From Chloroflexia bacterium (GTDB lineage: Bacteria > Chloroflexota > Chloroflexia > Thermomicrobiales > UBA6265): a DNA stretch of 8,218 nt. The position numbers were made by a program, and so were the translations under genes. The notes under the pieces were generated by a model, which was not told the origin of the DNA, ran no database searches, and worked only from the letters and a program-made list of their open reading frames with translations. Below are positions 1 through 5,526 of this stretch, piece by piece. The stretch covers positions 1 to 8,218 of the forward strand of contig JACCUV010000221.1 of NCBI GenBank assembly GCA_013698495.1, in the 5' to 3' direction. Within the stretch, counting starts at the first letter, position 1. Every line of letters begins with the position of its first letter.

Positions 1-117
1 CATCCCCGCGAGCTGTTCATGCTTGCGGCGCAAACGTCCTCGCTCGCGTTGAGCGCCGTCCGATCCCCCCGATCGGGACGCGTTCAACAGCATCGTGACG
101 GAGGGATGCCGTGTTGA
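1..117 (+). CDS. possible 3' end of an upstream gene (partial, uncertain)
   Basis: Frame 1 is open from the window edge to a TGA at 115-117, giving 38 residues, and its first 20 codons mostly end in G or C, as the other genes here do. It begins HPRELF, followed by an Ala/Ser-rich stretch of 14 residues and then RSPRSG. That spacing recalls the RadC (JAB-like) pattern HPRE[VL]F-x14-HNHPSG, but the histidines of the metal motif are absent and the frame ends far short of a normal RadC C-terminus. It could be a decayed radC, the tail of an unrelated gene, or chance. The TGA overlaps the ABC-F start region (GTGTTGA), which would allow translational coupling if the frame is real. Both the coding status and the RadC resemblance are weak. 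Confidence 0.22.
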   Translation, partial: HPRELFMLAAQTSSLALSAVRSPRSGRVQQHRDGGMPC

Positions 118-1751
118 CCGTCAACCATATTTCCAAACGCTTCGGCGACAGTCAAATTCTCGACTCCGTTTCGTTCAACATCAACCCAGGCGATCGGATC
201 GGTCTCGTCGGACCGAATGGCGCCGGCAAGTCCACGTTGCTGCGCATTCTCGCGGGCGACGATCGGCCCGATTCCGGTTCGCTGTCGATCGCTCCCCAAA
301 TACACATCGGACACTTGCTCCAGGGGTTTGCCGACACGCCCGATGGCGACCTGGGCGATCTCCTGAATGGCGCCACGCATGGCCTGATCGACGCCCACCG
401 TGCCCTCGACATTGCACTTGCGATGTATCGCGATCCGGCAACCGGCTCGGACGCCGCCGCCGCGCATTCGAGCTCGACCGTCGCATTCGATGCTGCCGGA
501 GGCTACGCGACGTTGGACAAATTGACTGCGTTGCTGGACCGGTTCGGTTTGCGCGAGATCGCGATGGACACACCGCTTCGTCAGCTCTCCGGCGGTCAGA
601 AAACCCGGGCAGGGCTGGCGGCGCTCCTCGCCTCGCGACCGGATCTCCTCCTCCTCGACGAGCCCACCAATCATCTCGACATCGATGCCCTGGACTGGCT
701 CGAACAATTTTTGCTCGCGTATCCAGGCGCTATCGTGATCGTATCCCACGACCGTGGATTTCTCGACACGGTGGTCACCCGAATTCTGGAAATCGATCCC
801 AATACCCGATCTGTCGCGCCTTTCGCCGGTACGTTCTCCGACTACGCAAGCGCCAGGCGCCATCGAGAAACGGAACAGGCTTCGGCGTACACACGGCAAC
901 AGAAGGAGATCGCGCGCATCCAGCACGACATCCGGGGCATGGAGCATCATGCGCGCACGATCGAAGCCAACACGATTGATTTCGCCGTCCGCAAGAAGGC
1001 CGCCAAAATTGCGCGGCCGGCAGTAGTTCGCAAACGAAAGCTTGAACGCCTGCTGGAATCGAGCGAGCTTGTCGAAAAACCCGCCCTCAAGTGGGGTTTG
1101 TCGGTCGAATTCGAGGGCGCCTCACACGGAGCCAGGGATGTGCTGGTGCTTGACGATGCCACGCTGGGTTACGACGGAGCGCCAATCCTGACCAACGTCT
1201 CGCTGCACATCCGGCGCGGGGAAAAGGTGGCGATCACTGGCCCCAATGGAGGCGGCAAGACGACGTTGATTCGCACTGTGCTGGGCGAGCTTGCGCCGCT
1301 TGCCGGTTCGGTTCATCTGGGCGCGAACGTCCGGGCGGAGCATTTCGCGCAGGAGCAGGACACCCTCGACCAACAGCTCACTGTCATCGAACACGGCCGC
1401 GCCGCGGGTCGTGGCAGCGAGGGCGAAATCCGCGCGTTTCTCCACAAGTTCCTGTTCGGCGATACCATGATGCACCGGCAGGTCGGAGTGCTCTCGTATG
1501 GCGAACGAGCGAGGTTGATGCTCGCCACCCTGGTGTTGGAAGGCGCTAACCTCCTGCTCCTCGATGAGCCATTGAACCATCTCGACATCCAGGCCCGCGA
1601 GGAGTTCGAACAGGCGTTGGCGCAGTTTGACGGAACGATGTTGCTGGTGTTGCATGACCGGTACACAATCGAACGACTGACCAATCGGACAATTGAGGTC
1701 CGCAATGGGCGAGTCGCCAAAATCGACCTCCCACTGGTCAGTACCGCTTGA
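111..1751 (+). CDS. ABC-F family ATP-binding protein (ribosome-associated, two ATPase domains)
   Basis: This 546-residue soluble protein has two ABC ATPase domains and no membrane segment, the ABC-F layout. Family members bind the ribosomal E site to relieve stalling, and some protect against antibiotics. Domain 1 has Walker A GPNGAGKS (34-41), signature LSGGQ (159-163), Walker B LLLLDEPTNHLD (179-190) and switch SHD (212-214). A charged, helical linker at about 240-325, rich in Arg/Lys/Glu, matches the P-site-tRNA-interacting linker. Domain 2 has Walker A GPNGGGKTT (377-385), signature LSYGE (461-465), Walker B LLLLDEPLNHLD (481-492) and LHDR (514-517). Domain 2 deviates in three places: SGG to SYG, DEPT to DEPL, and SHD to LHD. 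The catalytic glutamates (E184, E486) are both present. The start is GTG 111 behind GGAGGG at 100-105; TTG 114 is an alternative. The residues after the start (LTVNHISKRFG) are a typical ABC-F N-terminus. Whether it confers resistance cannot be read from the sequence. Confidence 0.93.
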   Translation: MLTVNHISKRFGDSQILDSVSFNINPGDRIGLVGPNGAGKSTLLRILAGDDRPDSGSLSIAPQIHIGHLLQGFADTPDGDLGDLLNGATHGLIDAHRALDIALAMYRDPATGSDAAAAHSSSTVAFDAAGGYATLDKLTALLDRFGLREIAMDTPLRQLSGGQKTRAGLAALLASRPDLLLLDEPTNHLDIDALDWLEQFLLAYPGAIVIVSHDRGFLDTVVTRILEIDPNTRSVAPFAGTFSDYASARRHRETEQASAYTRQQKEIARIQHDIRGMEHHARTIEANTIDFAVRKKAAKIARPAVVRKRKLERLLESSELVEKPALKWGLSVEFEGASHGARDVLVLDDATLGYDGAPILTNVSLHIRRGEKVAITGPNGGGKTTLIRTVLGELAPLAGSVHLGANVRAEHFAQEQDTLDQQLTVIEHGRAAGRGSEGEIRAFLHKFLFGDTMMHRQVGVLSYGERARLMLATLVLEGANLLLLDEPLNHLDIQAREEFEQALAQFDGTMLLVLHDRYTIERLTNRTIEVRNGRVAKIDLPLVSTA

Positions 1752-1807
1752 AGCGTGCGCCGAAGTCTGTTGCACTCGAGCAAGGTAACGATGGAGTACG
1801 GCGCAAG

Positions 1808-2968
1808 ATGAAAATCACCGCGGTCAACGGATACCCGATCCGGGTCGGTCACCGCAACCAGTTCGTGATCCGGATCGAAACCGACGAAGGGATTCACGGC
1901 GTCGGCGAAGGCGGCATCTCCGGTCGCGAACGTGCGATGCAGGGCATGCTCGAGCACTTCGAACAGGCGCTGATCGGAGCGGACCCGCGCCGGATCGAGC
2001 ACATCTGGCAACAGCTCTATCGCGGCGCCTACTTCGAAGGCGGCAAGATCACGGCGGCTGTCGTCTCCGCCGTCGATGTCGCGCTGTGGGACATTTTAGG
2101 GAAGTGGCTCGGTGTCCCGGTTTGGCAATTGCTCGGCGGCGCGGTCCGCGATACGATTCCGTGTTTCGCCACTCCAGGCGCCCTCAGTGGACCCGAAATT
2201 CTCGATGCCGCTCGGGCGGCGATAGCGGAGGGGTGGCGGGTGCTACGTTTCACTCCCAGCATGCTCAACCTCGACTGGACTGGCGCCGATGGCGCTGTCT
2301 ACGATCCGCTCGCCTCGGTCGATGCCGCGGTCGACCTCCTCGGTCAACTCCGCGCCGATCTCGGTCCCGCCGCACTCCTTGCAATCGACTTCCACCACCG
2401 CCTGAGCCCGGTCGAGGCGGCCCTGTTCTGCCAACGCGTGGAGCATCTGCATCTCTACTTCGTCGAGGAACCGATACGCTGCGAAAATCCTGACGCCTAT
2501 GCTCAATTGCGGACCATGACCAACGTCTCCTTCGCGATTGGCGAGGAGTTCTCCAGCAAGTGGGCGTTCGCGCCGTATCTCGAGCGCGGGTTGATGAATT
2601 TCGCCAGGATCGACGTGTGCAATGTCGGGGGATTGACTGAAGCGCGGAAAATAGCGGGCTGGTGCGAGACCCATTATGTCGACTTGATGCCGCACAACCC
2701 GCTCGGTCCGATCTCGACCGCGGCCTGCGTACATCTGGCCGCCGCGACCTCGAACTTCGCGTATCTCGAGTATTTCCCGAGGCACGACCACGATCGCCCT
2801 CGAGACATCTTCCCGGTTACGCTCGAATCCGTGAACGGCAGCTTTCCGCTCCCAACCGCGCCGGGTCTCGGTGTTGAATTCAACCCGGATGCGGCGGTCG
2901 ATCACGCCTTCGAGTTCTGGGCTCCCCCACGCTGGCGCCGCCCGGACGGGAGCTACACGAACTGGTAG
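1808..2968 (+). CDS. mandelate racemase/enolase-superfamily dehydratase, galactonate-dehydratase-like
   Basis: The 386-residue product has the enolase-superfamily capping domain (about 1-115) followed by the modified TIM barrel. The barrel carries DFHHR (D194, H196), FVEEPI (E220), IGEEF (E246), the downstream VGGLTEARKIAG segment, MPHNPLGP (H296) and LEY (E321). Spacing of D194, H196, E220, E246, H296 and E321 agrees with the Mg ligands and acid/base residues of E. coli galactonate dehydratase DgoD (D183, H185, E209, E235, H285, E310, from memory) with a constant offset of 11. The expected chemistry is Mg-dependent dehydration of an aldonate to a 2-keto-3-deoxy acid; which sugar acid is unknown, since the family is multi-specific. 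ATG 1808 is preferred: MKITAVNGYPIRV is the standard family N-terminus and GGAG lies 11 bases upstream. A TTG at 1748 would add 20 unlikely residues. The gene lies 56 bases after the ABC-F gene, so read-through transcription is possible. Confidence 0.9.
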   Translation: MKITAVNGYPIRVGHRNQFVIRIETDEGIHGVGEGGISGRERAMQGMLEHFEQALIGADPRRIEHIWQQLYRGAYFEGGKITAAVVSAVDVALWDILGKWLGVPVWQLLGGAVRDTIPCFATPGALSGPEILDAARAAIAEGWRVLRFTPSMLNLDWTGADGAVYDPLASVDAAVDLLGQLRADLGPAALLAIDFHHRLSPVEAALFCQRVEHLHLYFVEEPIRCENPDAYAQLRTMTNVSFAIGEEFSSKWAFAPYLERGLMNFARIDVCNVGGLTEARKIAGWCETHYVDLMPHNPLGPISTAACVHLAAATSNFAYLEYFPRHDHDRPRDIFPVTLESVNGSFPLPTAPGLGVEFNPDAAVDHAFEFWAPPRWRRPDGSYTNW

Positions 2969-2976
2969 AGCCTGTC

Positions 2977-2990
2977 TTCGCGCTCGCGAA
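2977..2990. repeat. 14-base inverted repeat just after the dehydratase stop
   Basis: TTCGCG-CT-CGCGAA is a perfect 6-2-6 inverted repeat beginning eight bases after the plus-strand stop codon at 2966-2968. It has no T-tract and a loop too tight for the full stem, so it is a poor intrinsic terminator. It might be a weak termination or processing signal, or a protein site. The last three bases overlap the first GAATGATG motif. Confidence 0.4.
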
Positions 2991-3176
2991 TGATGTTGAA
3001 ATTCCGTGAATAGTGCAGAAATTGTGCCGATCGCGGCGTCGAAAGATGGGGAATCGTCTCAATGTCGCGTATGATGCGGGAATCAGCGAATAATGCAGAC
3101 TACGGGCAGGGTGTCCGTACGCCCAAAACCCTCGCCCCATCAACAAAATCGAATAATGTTGAATAATGCGGAGTTG
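2988..3176. repeat. array of six degenerate GAATAATGCAGA-like motifs in three pairs
   Basis: Copies start at 2988 (GAATGATGTTGAAATT), 3008 (GAATAGTGCAGAAATT), 3069 (GTATGATGCGGGAATC), 3088 (GAATAATGCAGACTAC), 3151 (GAATAATGTTGAATAA) and 3161 (GAATAATGCGGAGTTG). Within pairs the spacing is 20, 19 and 10 bases, close to whole helical turns. The pairs recur every 81-82 bases, so this may be a decayed tandem repeat of about 80 bases or a cluster of protein-binding sites. The copies are too diverged and too close together for a CRISPR array. Function is unknown. Confidence 0.6.
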
Positions 3177-3200
3177 AAAAGAGTTTGAATGGCGCGAGTC

Positions 3201-3214
3201 GCTGACTGGTCAGC
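3201..3214. repeat. perfect palindromic site GCTGAC-TG-GTCAGC
   Basis: A 6-2-6 inverted repeat lies in the convergent gap. The inner CTGACTGGTCAG resembles dyad operators used by GntR-type regulators only in general shape. There is no adjacent promoter or regulator gene in the window, so an operator role is speculative. Confidence 0.35.
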
Positions 3215-3256
3215 ACTCACTCAGCCTCAAAACGCGTTGCCACTCCGAGGAATCTT

Positions 3257-3275
3257 GTGGTCTCCACTTGACCAC
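3257..3275 (-). terminator. weak hairpin downstream of the mannonate-dehydratase-like gene
   Basis: GTGGTC, a 7-base loop, then GACCAC form a 6-bp stem 48 bases beyond the minus-strand stop at 3324. It lies in the right place to end the minus-strand transcript, but no T-run follows on either strand. Intrinsic termination is therefore doubtful, and it could be a non-canonical or processing hairpin. Confidence 0.3.
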
Positions 3276-3323
3276 CATAGAGGCGCCAACCGCAACGACG
3301 TTTGAAGTAGGACCCCGCAATCG

Positions 3324-4631
3324 TTACGGTCGCACTATCTCGCCGTCGCGGAGCCTGATATCTGGCCAGGTCCCGTTGATCGCATGCTCAGGAAACGGGT
3401 ACGTCAACGCCAGGTTCTCGTCGATCTCGATCCCGAGTCCCGGCAAGTCGTTTGACCAAAGGGCGCCATCCCGCAGTATCGGCGTGCCGGGAAACACCTC
3501 CAGCGTACGCTCACCCCAAAATACTGTCTCCTGGATACCGAAGTTCGACGACGAGAGATCGAGCGCGAGATTCGCGGCATGGGCGACTGGCGAGGCATCG
3601 CCGGGACCATGCCAGGCGGTGCGCACATTGAAGAATTCGCAGTAGGCGCCGAGCTTTCGGGCAGGCGACAGGCCGCCAATGTCCGAAATGTGAACCCGAA
3701 TGAAGTCGATCAGGCGATCCTTGATCAGGTTGACGTACTCGGCCTGGTTGACAAAGAGCTCACCCATCGCGATCGGGATCGAGGAGTGCTGTCGGAGCAA
3801 CGCGAAGTAGCCGTTGTCCTCCGGCGCAAAGGGATCCTCGAAGAAGAACAAGCGGTACGGTTCCAGATCCTTGGCCAGCCGGATCGCCGCCATTGGATGC
3901 ACCCGCTCATGAACATCGTGAAGCAGCTCGACTTCATCGCCAAGCCGCGACCGGATGTGGTCGAACAGGCGAGGCACAAGCCGGCAATAGGCCGCGGGAT
4001 CCCACCGTGCGTCGGTCATTTCCAGGTGGATCGCGTACTTTTGACCATCCCGCCGGTCCGTGGTCGGTCTGGCCCCGTAGGTCGCGTTGCCCGGGACCGC
4101 CACCTGGCAGCGAATGTTCCGAAAGCCTCTCGCCAACAGCTCTCGTGCGTTCTCCTCGACTTCGTCGAAATCACCGCCTGAGGCATGGACATAGACCTCT
4201 GCCGCCTGACGCACCTTGCCGCCGAACAGTTGATGCAGCGGCAGGTTCGCGATCTTGCCTTTAATGTCCCACAACGCCATGTCGACGCCGCTCAACGCGT
4301 TGTTCAGCGCCGGCCCGCTACGCCAATACGAACTTACGTACGACGCCTGCCAGATATCCTCGATGTCGTGCACGGAACGTCCGATCAGGAACGGCCGTAA
4401 ATACTCCTCGATCGCCGTTTTGACCACCAGCGGTCGTTGTGTGAATGTCGCGCAGCCGAGGCCGTACAGACCGGGTTCCGTCGTCTCGACCTTCACGATC
4501 ACGGTCCGGATGTTGTCCGGCGCGGTCAGGATCACGCGGATGTTGCGAATCCGGATCGCGTCGTCACCGCCGAACGGGGGCCAGGCCGGTGGAATGGCGG
4601 GCCCGGATTTGGCAGTTTGAGCGTCTGTCAC
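3324..4631 (-). CDS. enolase-superfamily dehydratase of the D-mannonate dehydratase (ManD/RspA) subgroup
   Basis: This 435-residue protein matches the ManD subgroup, whose members dehydrate D-mannonate and/or D-gluconate to 2-keto-3-deoxygluconate; others have little activity or unknown substrates. Visible residues are R174 and Y185 (pattern R-x-Q-x3-PG-x3-YG, the subgroup Arg/Tyr pair), LLHDVHERVHP (D239, H241), FFFEDPFAPED (E265), IAMGELF (E291), WHGPGDASPV (H341) and FGIQE (E368). D239, H241, E265, E291, H341 and E368 match the Novosphingobium ManD residues D210, H212, E236, E262, H312 and E339 (recalled) with a constant offset of 29. The start is GTG 4631: AGGGGAA at 4639-4645 is seven bases upstream, and family-like sequence begins soon after. 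An open extension to ATG 4886 lies inside the preceding RraA-like gene and has low-complexity, non-family composition. The gene follows that one by 22 bases, suggesting an operon. The Pro after HG in WHGP may bear on activity level. Confidence 0.9.
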   Translation of the reverse strand: MTDAQTAKSGPAIPPAWPPFGGDDAIRIRNIRVILTAPDNIRTVIVKVETTEPGLYGLGCATFTQRPLVVKTAIEEYLRPFLIGRSVHDIEDIWQASYVSSYWRSGPALNNALSGVDMALWDIKGKIANLPLHQLFGGKVRQAAEVYVHASGGDFDEVEENARELLARGFRNIRCQVAVPGNATYGARPTTDRRDGQKYAIHLEMTDARWDPAAYCRLVPRLFDHIRSRLGDEVELLHDVHERVHPMAAIRLAKDLEPYRLFFFEDPFAPEDNGYFALLRQHSSIPIAMGELFVNQAEYVNLIKDRLIDFIRVHISDIGGLSPARKLGAYCEFFNVRTAWHGPGDASPVAHAANLALDLSSSNFGIQETVFWGERTLEVFPGTPILRDGALWSNDLPGLGIEIDENLALTYPFPEHAINGTWPDIRLRDGEIVRP

Positions 4632-4638
4632 GTTGCTG

Positions 4639-4645
4639 TTCCCCT
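4639..4645 (-). promoter_or_regulatory. ribosome binding site fixing a GTG start
   Basis: On the minus strand AGGGGAA stands seven bases before GTG 4631, in the 22-base gap after the RraA-like stop. It is the best Shine-Dalgarno match nearby and supports the short GTG start over the 85-residue longer ATG reading. Confidence 0.7.
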
Positions 4646-4653
4646 GGCAAAGC

Positions 4654-5469
4654 TCACGACTGTTTTGGCAGCCATACCTGGTAGTCGGTTTCGATGTGCG
4701 CGGCCCAGTTGGAGACGTCGATGTCCCCGGATGTGTAGGCGCCTTCGGCGAGGCGCAGTTTGCCGAAGACATCCCGCTGGCGCGTGTCTTCGGATTTCTC
4801 GACGACCTCCCGCAGGAGATGAGGCGGAATGAAGGTGACCCCGGCCGATGTGCCGAGAACGGCATCGCCAGGCATAACCGTCGCATTACCGATCCGCACC
4901 GTACCGTTGACCTCGCGGAGCGTCACGTCGTAGATCGCGCTGGGATGTACGCCACGGCAGTACACCGGGAAATCCTTAAACTCGTTTACCTGGATTGAAT
5001 CGCGGATGCCGCCATCGATGATCATCCCCGTACCGGTGCGGGCCCGAGCGGCGGTCGCGAGATTGTCCCCAATGAAGGTGCCATCCTCCACTTTGCCGAA
5101 CAGGTCGACCACCAGCACGTCCCCGGGCTGGAGTTGGTCGATGATCCAGGTGTTTTGCCCGCCGGTACGACCGTTTGCGGCGCCATCCGCCTTGACGACG
5201 TCGTTGAAGTCCGGTCGCAGTGGGACGTAGGCAGCGGTGACGACGCGACCGACAAGCGGCACATCCGGCTGCAAGTGCACCTTCCAATCGCCTTCAAACT
5301 GAAAGTGATACCCGTGACCGCGCTCAAGCACGCCCCACGCTTCGTCGTTGGTGACCAGTTTGAGCCGCTCCAGCAAGTCGTCAGGCGCCTGGGGGCGGCC
5401 GTCCGACGAGCGCTCGAACGGGTTCAGCGGCGTCAGCGCGCGAATACGCTCGGGATCGTTGAATATCAT
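4654..5469 (-). CDS. RraA-like / HMG-CHA aldolase family protein
   Basis: The 271-residue product carries the RraA-fold core. GDVLVVDLFG (117-125) leads into the GTFIGDNLATAARA segment (about 130-143) and then IIDGGIRD (151-158), with R156 and D157 as the substrate and metal residues of class II pyruvate aldolases of this family. Characterised relatives cleave 4-hydroxy-4-methyl-2-oxoglutarate or related 2-oxo acids to pyruvate. Others regulate RNase E (RraA), and old annotations say demethylmenaquinone methyltransferase, which is wrong for the fold. It is longer than RraA (about 160) and HMG aldolase (about 230), with an extra N-terminal segment of roughly 60 residues and a C-terminal tail. 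ATG 5469 is chosen because GGGGA (5480-5484) is ten bases upstream; ATG 5493 would add eight residues but has AGGAA directly abutting it. With the adjacent dehydratase 22 bases downstream, a role in splitting a keto-deoxy sugar acid is plausible but inferred. Confidence 0.85.
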   Translation of the reverse strand: MIFNDPERIRALTPLNPFERSSDGRPQAPDDLLERLKLVTNDEAWGVLERGHGYHFQFEGDWKVHLQPDVPLVGRVVTAAYVPLRPDFNDVVKADGAANGRTGGQNTWIIDQLQPGDVLVVDLFGKVEDGTFIGDNLATAARARTGTGMIIDGGIRDSIQVNEFKDFPVYCRGVHPSAIYDVTLREVNGTVRIGNATVMPGDAVLGTSAGVTFIPPHLLREVVEKSEDTRQRDVFGKLRLAEGAYTSGDIDVSNWAAHIETDYQVWLPKQS

Positions 5470-5479
5470 GGTTCTTGCG

Positions 5480-5484
5480 TCCCC
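5480..5484 (-). promoter_or_regulatory. ribosome binding site for the RraA-like gene
   Basis: Minus-strand GGGGA lies ten bases before ATG 5469. The alternative ATG 5493 has ACAGGAA (5494-5500) immediately next to it with no spacer, which is unfavourable, so the downstream ATG is preferred with moderate certainty. Confidence 0.5.
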
Positions 5485-5526
5485 ACACGTCATTTCCTGT
5501 GTTTCAGTTGCTCACTTGCCGATCCG

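Larger units (their letters stand above)
2969..3323. other. convergent intergenic region without a gene, with repeats
   Basis: This gap lies between the stops of two converging enolase-superfamily genes. No frame in it has a believable start, ribosome site and composition. It is visibly more AT-rich than the flanks and holds six related GAATAATG-type motifs between 2988 and 3176, plus three short inverted repeats (2977-2990, 3201-3214, 3257-3275). No tRNA or other structured RNA was recognised. Confidence 0.75.

Noticed and set aside
84..950. Minus-strand open frame of 288 codons opposite the ABC-F gene
   Set aside because: It mirrors the ABC-F coding frame and has no family features.
95..979. 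Plus-strand open frame of 294 codons inside the ABC-F gene in another frame
   Set aside because: Arg/Ser/Pro-rich composition typical of an out-of-frame reading, with no motif.
1748..1807. TTG start overlapping the ABC-F stop (TTGA) for the galactonate-dehydratase-like gene
   Set aside because: The added 20 residues do not resemble the family, whereas ATG 1808 begins the canonical N-terminus; coupling through TTGA is still formally possible.
1791..1811. Six-codon frame MEYGAR preceded by AAGGTAACG
   Set aside because: Too short to support as a leader peptide, although it overlaps the dehydratase start.
2880..3146. Minus-strand frame of 88 codons across the end of the dehydratase and the gap
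   Set aside because: No ribosome site or motif, it overlaps a real gene end and the repeats, and its composition is not gene-like.
2988..3176. CRISPR array interpretation of the motif cluster
   Set aside because: Copies are short and diverged, spacing is irregular (10-63 bases), and no cas genes are present.
4632..4886. 85-residue N-terminal extension of the mannonate-dehydratase-like protein
   Set aside because: It lies within the RraA-like gene, looks like an out-of-frame reading (Ser/Pro/Arg-rich), and GTG 4631 has a strong ribosome site and family-length product.
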